Positions 8,564-17,161 of a stretch of DNA of 64,000 nucleotides are shown one piece after another. The stretch spans positions 4,220,501 through 4,284,500 of the forward strand of contig NZ_CP017659.1 of the NCBI RefSeq assembly GCF_015326965.1, written 5' to 3'. This stretch comes from Paenibacillus sp. JZ16 (GTDB lineage Bacteria; Bacillota; Bacilli; Paenibacillales; Paenibacillaceae). Within the stretch, counting starts at the first letter, position 1, and each line of letters starts with the position of its first letter. Both the position numbers and the translations under genes were made by a program. Under the pieces are notes generated by a model, which searched no databases, had not been told where the DNA came from, and worked only from the letters and a program-made list of their open reading frames with translations.

Positions 8564-9499
8564 ATGCATCGAATCGTATTGGATGTGGATACGGGCGTTG
8601 ACGACGCGTTAGCGATTGCCTATGCTGTCCGATCCTCGGCACTCAATATCCTTGGAATAACGACTTGTTTCGGAAACGTACCGGTGGAGCATGCGACACG
8701 AAATACGCTCCATGTATTGGAGCGGCTTGGCGCAGCCGGGATTCCGGTTGCCATGGGGGAAGCCGCCCCCTTGTTCCATGCCTCGATGAAGTCGCATCCC
8801 GTCCAGTTTCATGGCGAGAACGGACTCGGCAACTTGGCATTCCCCGATCCGGCAGCTAAGCCGGTCTCCACGTCTGCCGCTGCCTTTATGGTGGATCAGA
8901 TCCGGCGGTATCCGAAGCAGGTAACGCTGATCTGCGTCGGCCCGTTGACCAATCTGGCCGCAGCCATTCTGCAGGCGCCGGAGATATCGTCGCTGGTCCG
9001 TCAGATTATCGTGATGGGCGGAGCCGTTGGCGTGGCGGGCAACCGCCGGATGCATGCGGAAGCGAATGTATACTCCGATCCGGAGGCGGCCCAACTCGTC
9101 TTCCAATCGGGAGCTCCGATCACGCTGGTCGGGCTGGACGTGACTATGCAGACCGAGCTCAGTCTAAAGGATATTCAGCGCTGGAGAGACCTGGATTCGG
9201 ACCTGACCCGCTTCTTGGCCGACATGACTTCCTACTATATTGAAGGCTACCGGGAAGCCTATGGCGACCGGACCGGCTGTGCCCTACATGATCCACTGGC
9301 GGTAGCCGTGGCGATCGACCCGAGCCTGATCGAGGTTCAGCCGATGGTGCTCCAGGTCGATCTGGAAGGCATCCACTCCTATGGCAGAACCGTTGCCGAT
9401 CTGCGTCCGCGTTGTACCGACCAGCCGAATGTTAACGTATGTATCGGTGTCGACGCCAAGCGGTTTCAGGAGCATTTTATGGAGACCTTGATGAAATAA
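8564..9499 (+). CDS. Inosine-uridine-preferring nucleoside hydrolase (second copy)
   Basis: About 311 aa, paralogue of the preceding gene with the same DVDTGVDDA metal motif and LHDPLAVAV His motif. ATG at 8564 follows AGGAAGGAG by 9 nt; a TTG directly before it is less likely. Having two hydrolases and a phosphorylase with one transporter suggests division of substrates (for example purine and pyrimidine nucleosides), but neither specificity can be read from the sequence. Last gene of the operon; a terminator follows within 15 bp. Confidence 0.9.
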   Translation: MHRIVLDVDTGVDDALAIAYAVRSSALNILGITTCFGNVPVEHATRNTLHVLERLGAAGIPVAMGEAAPLFHASMKSHPVQFHGENGLGNLAFPDPAAKPVSTSAAAFMVDQIRRYPKQVTLICVGPLTNLAAAILQAPEISSLVRQIIVMGGAVGVAGNRRMHAEANVYSDPEAAQLVFQSGAPITLVGLDVTMQTELSLKDIQRWRDLDSDLTRFLADMTSYYIEGYREAYGDRTGCALHDPLAVAVAIDPSLIEVQPMVLQVDLEGIHSYGRTVADLRPRCTDQPNVNVCIGVDAKRFQEHFMETLMK

Positions 9500-9510
9500 G
9501 CTGCAGCATA

Positions 9511-9545
9511 AGGAGTGAACGCCGGGTGCGTTCGCTCCTCTTTAT
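9511..9545. terminator. Terminator between convergent units
   Basis: 12-bp stem (9511-9522 with 9528-9539, one G-T pair), 5-nt loop, then a T-rich stretch. It ends the nucleoside operon and may also act on the converging gene. Confidence 0.75.
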
Positions 9546-9549
9546 GTCT

Positions 9550-10149
9550 TTATGTCCCCCTCCCTGCTCTCTCCTCCCACTTCGCCCTCAACCCTTTCAA
9601 ATCCTCGACAAAGAATCTTAGCAAATTGGGTCTTCTTCTTACGGCCAGCGGGTGATAGGTAAAGCTAATGGGGATGCCCTGGAACTCATGCCAGCTCCCC
9701 CGTAGCTCCTTGACGGTGGCGTTCTCCATCTCGGGGAATAATCCTTCGACTACGACATTCCCGAAGCCGAATAGTACGAGCGGCTGCTTCTGAAGGAGCT
9801 GCGCCTGCAGATGCGGCAGGCATGCCGCTCGGGTTGCAGGCTTATCGTAAGCACGGGTTGGCCGGCGTTTCAGCAAATAGGTGATGTAAACCGAGTTTAT
9901 ATCCATGCCTGCTTCCCTCATGCCGAGTTGGAGGGTTTCCCGGGTCCCGCACAAGAACGGATTTCCTTCCCGGTCCTCCCTGGCTCCCGGGTTATCCAGG
10001 ATCATCATCAGCGTGCCTTGCGGATTACCTTCCCCCCAAATGACGCGATTCCGCTGTTTGCACAATTCGCAGCGTTCACAATGCTGCATATCTTCGGGCG
10101 CTTGCTCTTCTGGCAAGATGACGCAGGGATGATTCATTTCCGTAGACAT
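9550..10149 (-). CDS. Uracil-DNA glycosylase superfamily protein (family 4-like, Fe-S)
   Basis: About 199 aa. An N-terminal CxxC (HCERCELC) and two later cysteines (FLCGT, AACLP) fit the four Fe-S ligands of family 4 UDGs. The C-terminal DNA-binding loop is TYHPLAVRR, close to the family THHPxAxRR. The first catalytic motif, normally GEAPG-x-ED, reads LDNPGARED, so the GEA part is replaced and uracil excision activity is not assured. I prefer the second ATG (10149): the first ATG at 10158 touches the AAAGGA Shine-Dalgarno, the second is 9 nt from it. Stands alone, convergent with the nucleoside operon. Confidence 0.8.
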   Translation of the reverse strand: MSTEMNHPCVILPEEQAPEDMQHCERCELCKQRNRVIWGEGNPQGTLMMILDNPGAREDREGNPFLCGTRETLQLGMREAGMDINSVYITYLLKRRPTRAYDKPATRAACLPHLQAQLLQKQPLVLFGFGNVVVEGLFPEMENATVKELRGSWHEFQGIPISFTYHPLAVRRRPNLLRFFVEDLKGLRAKWEERAGRGT

Positions 10150-10431
10150 GTAATTCATTCCTTTCTGTCGAACACAATGATTCCATTATGCCCACCTGTC
10201 ACCTAATGTAAAAAATCCCCTCGCGTATATCCGATCAACCGTATTGTGTTAGTGCCACATTCCCCCATCTCACTTATTCCCTATCCGATGAATGGCCCTG
10301 TTATGACCCCTGTTCGCCCTCGTACGGGCATGCCCGCGTCCATTCTTTACACTTTCTTTATACTTTTCTGGTCCAAATATTTATACCTGCTGCTTATCCT
10401 AAACTCATCAACATCGAAAGGATGATCACGG

Positions 10432-11349
10432 ATGTCGGATACCATTCTGAAAGCAGCAAACATATCCAAAATATACGGCAAACACAAAGCCCTTGATAAA
10501 GTATCAATCGAGATTAAGCGCGGGATGATCTACGGCTTGATCGGGGAGAATGGTGCGGGAAAATCAACGTTTATGCGCATCATCATGGGACTCATCACCA
10601 TTAACGAGGGCAGCATCGAACTGTTTGGAGCAACAGGCAATCAGGGATTGCAGCGTGCACGAAGAAAAATGGGGCAATCCATTGAAACGCCGGCACTTTA
10701 TCCGGAATTAACGGCTCGGGAGAATCTGCAAGTCCAAGCGGCAAACGGCGGCGTAAGCGAACGCGAAATCGACGATTTGCTTCGCTTGATGAACCTGGGG
10801 AATACCGGCAAGAAGAGAGCCAAGAACTTCTCCTTAGGCATGCGCCAACGGCTGGCGATTGCTTCCACCCTGATTACGAACCCCGAGTTCTTGATCCTGG
10901 ACGAGCCGACGAACGGTCTCGATCCGTCAGGAATGGTTGAAATGCGCGAAATCATTCAGCGGTTGGTGACCGAACGCGGGATGACCGTCTTGCTATCCAG
11001 TCATTTGCTGGATGAGCTTTCACAGGTGGCTACGCATTACGGGATTTTGCATGACGGAAAACTTATCCGTGAATTTTCACGAGAGGAGCTGGCAAACGAA
11101 ACTCGCCAATACATTGAACTGGAGACAACGGAAGTCCATTCCGCCGTCGTGGTGTTGGACGATCTAGGGATCCGGGACTATGAAGTCATCAACGGAACCG
11201 AAATTAATATCTACGAACGCCTCGATGACGTTGCCGCCATCAACCGCTCGCTGGTTTTGGCTGACGTGAACGTTTTGCGAATCGGTACAACCCGACAAAA
11301 ACTCGAGGATTATTTCTTGCAATTAACAGGAGGTGCCCCCCATGCTTAA
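10432..11349 (+). CDS. ABC transporter ATP-binding protein (BcrA/NatA type)
   Basis: 305 aa. Walker A GENGAGKST, signature FSLGMRQRL, Walker B FLILDEPTNGLDP and switch region LLSSHLL are all intact, followed by a C-terminal regulatory extension of about 90 aa typical of BcrA-type exporters. It overlaps the permease start by 8 bp and is followed by a response regulator and histidine kinase, the usual layout of systems that sense and resist cell-envelope peptides (bacitracin, lantibiotics). Substrate not determinable. Confidence 0.9.
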   Translation: MSDTILKAANISKIYGKHKALDKVSIEIKRGMIYGLIGENGAGKSTFMRIIMGLITINEGSIELFGATGNQGLQRARRKMGQSIETPALYPELTARENLQVQAANGGVSEREIDDLLRLMNLGNTGKKRAKNFSLGMRQRLAIASTLITNPEFLILDEPTNGLDPSGMVEMREIIQRLVTERGMTVLLSSHLLDELSQVATHYGILHDGKLIREFSREELANETRQYIELETTEVHSAVVVLDDLGIRDYEVINGTEINIYERLDDVAAINRSLVLADVNVLRIGTTRQKLEDYFLQLTGGAPHA

Positions 11350-12121
11350 TCTGCTAACCGCCGAAAAAATCAAATTGCGCCGAAGCAAAAAACTATGGAT
11401 CGTCCTGGGCATTTTATCTTTGCTTCCGATCTTCCAGGTCGCAAATAGCCTGACGGCCGTGCATTATGGCAACGAGCTCGTCCAGCCCGTTGATACCGTC
11501 ATTAATGGAGCGACAGGCATTCTGATGATCGAGAAGAATGGATTAACGATTTTACTCGTCATTGGCGCTTTTATCAGTTTCTTGATTGGGGAAGAATTTC
11601 AGAATGGGACGATTCGAAATGCGCTTTCTTTAGGACGCAGCCGCACGCATTATTATTTGTCAAAATTGGTGGTAGCCGCGCTCCTCTCGCTCGTTGGTGT
11701 CATCATATTGACCGCGCTTGGCATGGTCAGCTTTTCCATCGCGTTTGGTTTCGGCGAAGTTGCCGGGATTAACCATTACTTCAGCTATGCGATCCAAGCG
11801 TTTCTCACGCTGTACGTATTAATTCTGTCTAACGTATCGATCTATATGATGATTAGCTTCTTAACCAAAAATAGCGGCATCTCGCTGATTTGGACTTTTA
11901 TTTATACGATTGCGACTGGCTTTGGCGCACCCATCTTCCTGCAAACCGAGCATTTCAAGCAGCTCACCTACTGGTTTTCGTTATCCTTCTTGTTCTATTC
12001 CGATTTCGCCAAATCGGCGGATATCGGCAAGTTCCCTGAGATGATATTGGTCAGTCTCATCACGATCGTGTTATCATCAGCTATAGGAATTCTTCGGTTT
12101 ACACGAACTGACATAAAGTAG
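11342..12121 (+). CDS. ABC-2 type permease (BcrB-like)
   Basis: About 259 aa with six membrane helices and the EEFQNGTIRNALSLG motif of ABC-2 permeases. ATG at 11342 is chosen because AGGAGGT ends 9 nt upstream; an in-frame GTG at 11333 lies inside that site. Overlaps the ATPase gene, so the two are coupled. Confidence 0.88.
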   Translation: MLNLLTAEKIKLRRSKKLWIVLGILSLLPIFQVANSLTAVHYGNELVQPVDTVINGATGILMIEKNGLTILLVIGAFISFLIGEEFQNGTIRNALSLGRSRTHYYLSKLVVAALLSLVGVIILTALGMVSFSIAFGFGEVAGINHYFSYAIQAFLTLYVLILSNVSIYMMISFLTKNSGISLIWTFIYTIATGFGAPIFLQTEHFKQLTYWFSLSFLFYSDFAKSADIGKFPEMILVSLITIVLSSAIGILRFTRTDIK

Positions 12122-12131
12122 GTCGATATGT

Positions 12132-12818
12132 ATGCCAGCGATATTAATCATTGAAGACGATACAGCCATTCATTCACTCATCAAGGAAGCCTTGGAGCTG
12201 CATGGTTTTCAAACGCAGAGCGCCTATTCCGGAACAGAAGGGAAGCTGCTGTTTGAGCACCATCAGGTTGATCTGGTTCTCCTGGATTTGATGCTGCCGG
12301 GGATGGATGGAGATGAACTTCTGGAGCACATTCGGCAAAATTCAAACACGCCCGTAATTGTGATCTCCGCAAAAAATGATCAGCATTCGAAATTGGAGCT
12401 TTTGACACACGGGGCCGATGATTACATCACGAAGCCTTTTGATGTGAAGGAACTGCTTGCACGAATTCACATCCAATTGCGCCATGCAGCCAAAGCTTCA
12501 GCCGGCCCTATGGATGAAATCCGTTACAAGAATATCAGCGTAAACCTAGACACGCGTGAAGTGACAATCAATGAACAGGCGGTTCATCTTACTGGACGGG
12601 AGTACGCCATACTTCTGTTATTCTTAGAGCACCCGCAAAAAGTATTCAGCCGCGCCAATATCTACGAAAGTGTGTGGAACGAGCCATTTTGGGGCAGCGA
12701 TAAAACGATTAACATGCATATCAGCAATTTAAGGAACAAGCTGAACCTGGATGACACGAATTACATTAAGACCGTATGGGGTATCGGCTTCAAATTCGAT
12801 TCAGAGGAAGGGACGTGA
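12132..12818 (+). CDS. OmpR-family response regulator
   Basis: 228 aa. Receiver domain with acidic pocket IIEDD, phospho-acceptor Asp in LVLLDLMLPG, and Lys in ITKPF; C-terminal winged helix (about 130-228) with the TVWGIGFKF ending. Starts 10 bp after the permease and precedes its kinase by a few bases. Likely controls the linked ABC transporter. Confidence 0.92.
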   Translation: MPAILIIEDDTAIHSLIKEALELHGFQTQSAYSGTEGKLLFEHHQVDLVLLDLMLPGMDGDELLEHIRQNSNTPVIVISAKNDQHSKLELLTHGADDYITKPFDVKELLARIHIQLRHAAKASAGPMDEIRYKNISVNLDTREVTINEQAVHLTGREYAILLLFLEHPQKVFSRANIYESVWNEPFWGSDKTINMHISNLRNKLNLDDTNYIKTVWGIGFKFDSEEGT

Positions 12819-12823
12819 ATGGG

Positions 12824-13726
12824 ATGTGGGGATGGATCTTTGTCTTCCTGGCCTTTGCGTTTCTTCTTTATATTTACTTCTTAAAGCGGGAACTGGGGAA
12901 ATTAAAACATGCGGTCCAAGAGATTCCAACGAACGCCAGCTATGGCTCCAGACTTTATGTAGATTTTCGCCAAAAGGCAATCATGGAGCTGGTCGATGAA
13001 TTGAATCAGATGATCGATGCATTTGAAGAAAAAAATCGTGAGGCTAAGCGGATGGAAGAGAATGTGAAGCTATCCATCGCAGGGCTCTCTCATGATTTAC
13101 GGACGCCCCTCACATCCATCCACGGCTATGTTCAGCTTTTCCATGCAGCCACAGATGAGACAAAGAAGGCGCAATATCTTAAGATTATCGAACATTCTGT
13201 ACGGCGTCTGATAGAAATGACCGACCACTTTTACGACCTGGCACGCATTGAAATGAATCAAAAGGAACTGGCATGGTCTTCCCTATCTCTCTCCAACCTG
13301 GCTGAAGAAATCTTCTTGTCCTTCTATGAACAATTTGAGGAAAAGCAGATTGATCTCCAATTTCCCGAACCAACCCATGACCGTCATATCATTGCAGACC
13401 CGTTATTGATGACGCGTGTCATCCAAAATATCGTTCAAAATATCCTTCGTTATGCCAACAGTCAAGCTGTGATCCGTTACCGGGATGAGGGCAACGATCT
13501 AATACTTAGCGTTAAAAACGATATCAAACCCGACAGCAAAGTTGCCATTGAGAAGGTATTTACGCGTTTCTATACCGAGGTCGCCAGCAGAACAAACACG
13601 GAATCCAGCGGGATCGGCCTTTATCTGTCTAAACAGTTAGTTGAGAAGATGAACGGGAAAATGGATGCCGCGTTGCAGGACGGCTGGTTTATCCTTAACA
13701 TCCGTCTTCCCATCCATCGAAGTTAA
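12824..13726 (+). CDS. Intramembrane-sensing-type histidine kinase
   Basis: About 300 aa with one N-terminal membrane helix and no extracellular domain, H-box SHDLRTPLTS, N-box NIVQNILRYA and a G2-like ESSGIGLYLSK. The G1 box (DxGxG) is not recognisable (VKNDIKPDS), as in many lantibiotic-sensor kinases. ATG 12824 follows GAGGAAGGGA by about 10 nt; longer upstream frames only reuse the regulator's 3' end. Lack of a sensor domain suggests it senses through the transporter or membrane. Its end overlaps the convergent acetyltransferase by 4 bp. Confidence 0.88.
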   Translation: MWGWIFVFLAFAFLLYIYFLKRELGKLKHAVQEIPTNASYGSRLYVDFRQKAIMELVDELNQMIDAFEEKNREAKRMEENVKLSIAGLSHDLRTPLTSIHGYVQLFHAATDETKKAQYLKIIEHSVRRLIEMTDHFYDLARIEMNQKELAWSSLSLSNLAEEIFLSFYEQFEEKQIDLQFPEPTHDRHIIADPLLMTRVIQNIVQNILRYANSQAVIRYRDEGNDLILSVKNDIKPDSKVAIEKVFTRFYTEVASRTNTESSGIGLYLSKQLVEKMNGKMDAALQDGWFILNIRLPIHRS

Positions 13727-14493
13727 ATTTGATCTCGGTCCAAGGGATGATTGTCCGAGAACAAATCCGGATTGTCCTTAAGCATGTCCGTAATGACATC
13801 CGCCACCGCGGCCGCATCGCATACCCGGACAACGGCATCGCCAAGATGCCCCTTATGCATCGCGCCCCGACTTTCCAGAACCTCATCGACCTTCCAGAAA
13901 TGTTCCGACCACGATAACCCGCAATGTCTGCGGGAAGGCACCGGGATTTCCGTTCCATCCGGTAAAACCGTGTACAGCTTCTCATGATCATCCGTTAACC
14001 TGCCCGGAATGTCCACCCACTCTTCGACTCCATGAATAAAAGTGTTGCGCTTTAAATCGACCCCAACTAACAAGATGGTCGCCCTTCGGTCGAGCAGCTT
14101 CCCCCAGGCAGAACCTCTAGCGCATGGCGTGTCGAAACGATGATCGTCGTTTGTGAACGCTTTGGCATCCTGACCCAATGCCGCCACGGAATGAGTAGGG
14201 TGCAGCGAACGCACCACACCAGGCCGTTTGCGGAAAAGCTCGGGTAAGATCCCGACACAAGAAGGTGACTGATCCACGTAAAATTTCGGATTATCCGCAT
14301 TGATATAAGACCACGTGTGGGTGGGCAGCACCAGCAGCCCTTCTTTCATATACGCTGTGAGTGCATCGAGAACCGTGTCCGCGCCACCCTCGACCGGCCC
14401 CATACTCTTCATCGAAGAGTGGACCAACAACGTCCCTTTGCCGTCAATGCCCAGCTGCTCTAATTGCTTCATTAAGCTTTCCCATGTATACAT
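13723..14493 (-). CDS. Aminoglycoside N3-acetyltransferase (AAC(3)) family protein
   Basis: 256 aa, full length for the Antibiotic_NAT family. Family motifs are visible: LLVHSSMKSMG near the start, LPTHTW, RSLHPTHSVAALG and NTFIHGVEEW. These acetyl-CoA-dependent enzymes acetylate the 3-amino group of aminoglycosides, but chromosomal relatives such as YokD and B. anthracis BA2930 often have weak or unknown drug activity. Resistance should not be assumed from sequence. Converges with the kinase gene. Confidence 0.85.
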   Translation of the reverse strand: MYTWESLMKQLEQLGIDGKGTLLVHSSMKSMGPVEGGADTVLDALTAYMKEGLLVLPTHTWSYINADNPKFYVDQSPSCVGILPELFRKRPGVVRSLHPTHSVAALGQDAKAFTNDDHRFDTPCARGSAWGKLLDRRATILLVGVDLKRNTFIHGVEEWVDIPGRLTDDHEKLYTVLPDGTEIPVPSRRHCGLSWSEHFWKVDEVLESRGAMHKGHLGDAVVRVCDAAAVADVITDMLKDNPDLFSDNHPLDRDQI

Positions 14494-14538
14494 GTTCTTC
14501 TCCTTCCACGCCAGGATATCAAAATCTGGCTGCCACTA

Positions 14539-14667
14539 TTATTTTTCGATGATTTCCCAGTGCAGCTCGGCGGATGTATCGGTTAATAATTGCTGAAGCG
14601 ATGCATGAGCATGCTCGACCGTGTGCGCCGCAGCTCCTTGCCGCTGTTCCTCATAAATGGTGATCAC
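14539..14667 (-). CDS. Possible 42-aa small protein or gene fragment
   Basis: GTG-started frame with GGAG 9 nt upstream and a stop codon two codons before the GTG. The predicted product begins VITIYEEQRQG and ends LHWEIIEK; composition and codon use look protein-like, with no membrane segment. I do not recognise a family. It may be a genuine small protein or the 3' end of a decayed gene. Confidence 0.3.
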   Translation of the reverse strand: MITIYEEQRQGAAAHTVEHAHASLQQLLTDTSAELHWEIIEK

Positions 14668-14797
14668 CCATCAACTCTCCATTAGATAGGCTTTTTACTT
14701 AAGATACGTCCATGATATAGAGGGGTGGAGATATTTTCAATGTTTCTATGAATATTGGTTCCAAAGTTGCCAGCTTCGCCTCTTTACGCCTAATCGG
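14668..14797. other. Intergenic region, nothing recognised
   Basis: AT-rich gap between the small frame and the TetR gene end. I see no gene and no clear terminator. Confidence 0.4.
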
Positions 14798-15352
14798 TTA
14801 CAAATACTTTCTTCTATACATCAGGGTAATTTGATCCGCTATATATTCTGCGCTATGCTCGGTACCATCCTTAATCCACCACATAATAATCCCGAGAAGT
14901 GATGATGCCACAATATCAACGGAGGCAACTCGACTTGTGGAATGGATGTTTCTTGCGTCTCTGCGTTGTTTGATCGTATTTTTCAACAGGTTCGACAAGT
15001 GGGTTTTGAAGCCCGTATGCTCAACCAATACAGCGAAAATTTTCCGGTATTCATAAAAATAATTTAAAAATGCAATCAGCTGCTCCCGTTCGTTTCGGCT
15101 CTTCACTTGTAATAGCGGCTCGACTTTCTTGGACAGGTCGTCAAAGATCTCATGCACGATCTGACGCAGCAAATCGTTAATATCCTCATAATGCAAATAA
15201 AACGTGGCACGATTTAGCTCTGCGCGAGTTGCAATTTTTCGGACGGTCAATTGAGAGATTTCCAGATTGTCGGCCAGTAATGAAAAAACGGCCTGCTTCA
15301 GCAGCTTTTTGGAGCGAATGGCTCGTGGATCCATCCTTTTATGTTCAGGCAT
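14798..15352 (-). CDS. TetR-family transcriptional repressor
   Basis: 184 aa. N-terminal TetR helix-turn-helix (about residues 12-60; segment ELNRATFYLHYEDINDLL) and a ligand-binding helical C-terminus of the TetR_C type found in DhaS/YbiH-like regulators. Divergent from the adjacent MFS efflux gene with a 166-bp shared regulatory region containing two inverted repeats; it most likely represses that pump and itself. Confidence 0.88.
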   Translation of the reverse strand: MPEHKRMDPRAIRSKKLLKQAVFSLLADNLEISQLTVRKIATRAELNRATFYLHYEDINDLLRQIVHEIFDDLSKKVEPLLQVKSRNEREQLIAFLNYFYEYRKIFAVLVEHTGFKTHLSNLLKNTIKQRRDARNIHSTSRVASVDIVASSLLGIIMWWIKDGTEHSAEYIADQITLMYRRKYL

Positions 15353-15405
15353 GTCATCCCTCGATTATCGTTTATTTGTCACTTCATCGACCGATCTTCC
15401 CATTC

Positions 15406-15421
15406 TGTCGTTTAGTCGACA
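15406..15421. promoter_or_regulatory. Candidate TetR operator 1
   Basis: TGTCG-N6-CGACA inverted repeat between the divergent tetR and MFS genes. Confidence 0.45.
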
Positions 15422-15477
15422 ATTTCAGCAGAATTGCAAATAGGAATCACTCTTCGATGCTGATAAGATATATTTTA

Positions 15478-15493
15478 TTGACACTATGTCGAA
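15478..15493. promoter_or_regulatory. Candidate TetR operator 2
   Basis: TTGACACTATGTCGAA, an imperfect inverted repeat with the same GAC/GTC half-sites as operator 1, about 25 bp before the MFS start. Confidence 0.4.
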
Positions 15494-15518
15494 AAAGCAA
15501 TGAAGAGAGGACAGCACC

Positions 15519-16967
15519 ATGCAAGAAGACATAAAGAAAATAAATAAAGGGATATTACTAACCATCTTGATCCTTGGTTGTTTCTTATCCACGCTCAATC
15601 AGACGCTGTTAAATGTAGCCTTGAGCAATCTAATGGGTGTATTTGATGTCACGGCAGCCACCGTACAATGGATTTCAACGGGGTTTATGCTGGTTAACGG
15701 GATATTGATCCCGATTACGGCCTATTTAATGAAACGCTTTACTACGCGTCAATTATTTATAAGCGCCATGTTGTTTTTATTAATCGGTTCAATCATCTGC
15801 GCGGCGGCGCCAAGCTTTGTTGTGCTCATGTTAGGACGGATGATTCAAGCTGCCGGTGCGGGAATTGTCATGCCGCTCATGATGAGTGTTGTGCTCGCCA
15901 TCTTTCCCGTGGAAAAACGCGGCAGCGCTATGGGACTGCTGGGACTGGCCATGATTTTCGCTCCGGCCATCGGCCCGACGCTCTCGGGATTTATTGTCGA
16001 ATACCACTCTTGGCGGTGGTTATTTATCGGTCTCATCCCGCTTGTCATCATGGTCATCGCATTGGCATTCAAGTATTTGGCCAATGTCTCCGAAGCGGCC
16101 AAGTCGAAGCTTGATGTAGGCAGCGTTCTTCTATCAACCGTTGGATTCGGCTTTATTTTATACGGCTTCAGCAGTGCAGGCAGTAAAGGCTGGGACGATG
16201 CCATGGTCATCCTGTCCTTAGCCATCGGGATCGTGGTCACGGCCATATTCTGTATGCGGCAAGTCAGGTCCGATGATCCCCTGTTGAACCTGTCTGTCTT
16301 CAAAAACAAAATCTTTACGTTAACGTCTCTTATTAACGTATTAGTCACGATGTTGATGTACGCGGACATGATCTTACTGCCTATTTATCTGCAGGATGGT
16401 CGCGGTTTTACGGCATTCGATGCAGGACTGCTCTTATTGCCGGGTGCGGTTGTCAATGCGCTGATGTCACCGGTCACCGGCAGGTTATATGACCGTTTCG
16501 GTGCGAGGCCGCTGTTCATCATTGGTTTGCTGTTTATTATTCCATCGATGTGGGCGGTAACAGATTTATCTGAGTCAACCACGTATATGTATTTGATGAT
16601 TCGTACCATTTGCTTGCGAATCGGATTAAGCTTCGTCACCATGCCACTCAATACGGCCGGACTCAATGCGCTGCCCAAACACCTCGGTACGCACGGTACC
16701 GCGGTGAATAATACCGTTCGCCAAATTGCCGGCGCCATTGGTACTGCCGTCGTGATTACGATTTATACCGTGCAGGCAACAAGCCATGCAGCTGATGTGA
16801 TGCAGAACAATCCTACAACGACTGCTAAGCTCCTTAAATCCCTTACATCCATCATAGGGGCAAGCGACGCCTATTCCTTCATGATGATTCTGGCCGTCAT
16901 CGCATTTGTTATCACATTTTTTATGCCTATGAAAAACAAAACCAAGATCGAACAAAAGCAATCGTAG
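15519..16967 (+). CDS. MFS drug efflux transporter, DHA2 (14-TMS) family
   Basis: 482 aa with about 14 hydrophobic segments, helix-1 motif LNQTLLNVAL, motif C-like GPTLSG and the MFS A-like loop. DHA2 proteins (EmrB, LmrB, QacA type) expel hydrophobic drugs with proton exchange. AGAGAGG lies about 9 nt before the ATG. Divergent TetR repressor gives the typical drug-inducible pair. Confidence 0.9.
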   Translation: MQEDIKKINKGILLTILILGCFLSTLNQTLLNVALSNLMGVFDVTAATVQWISTGFMLVNGILIPITAYLMKRFTTRQLFISAMLFLLIGSIICAAAPSFVVLMLGRMIQAAGAGIVMPLMMSVVLAIFPVEKRGSAMGLLGLAMIFAPAIGPTLSGFIVEYHSWRWLFIGLIPLVIMVIALAFKYLANVSEAAKSKLDVGSVLLSTVGFGFILYGFSSAGSKGWDDAMVILSLAIGIVVTAIFCMRQVRSDDPLLNLSVFKNKIFTLTSLINVLVTMLMYADMILLPIYLQDGRGFTAFDAGLLLLPGAVVNALMSPVTGRLYDRFGARPLFIIGLLFIIPSMWAVTDLSESTTYMYLMIRTICLRIGLSFVTMPLNTAGLNALPKHLGTHGTAVNNTVRQIAGAIGTAVVITIYTVQATSHAADVMQNNPTTTAKLLKSLTSIIGASDAYSFMMILAVIAFVITFFMPMKNKTKIEQKQS

Positions 16968-17016
16968 TTAGCAACAAGGTCCTTTGACGAACTATCCGTG
17001 CAGCAGGATATGAACA

Positions 17017-17050
17017 AAAAAAGCCATTCCTTAATAGGAGTGGCTTTTCC
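17017..17050. terminator. Terminator after the MFS gene
   Basis: 12-bp stem (17019-17030 with 17037-17048, one G-T pair) flanked by A and T runs; probably works in both directions between convergent units. Confidence 0.75.
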
Positions 17051-17161
17051 TATGATTTGACGCTAGGTTTAACCATGACATTTGAAATAGTGTAAATCCG
17101 AAATCGCTCGCCTTTTCAACCCTACGTTCGCCGATCCTCTTCCGAATCGGGATCGTTTCCC

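Noticed and set aside
13723..14493. Calling clinical aminoglycoside resistance
   Set aside because: Only family membership is visible; many chromosomal members have little drug activity.
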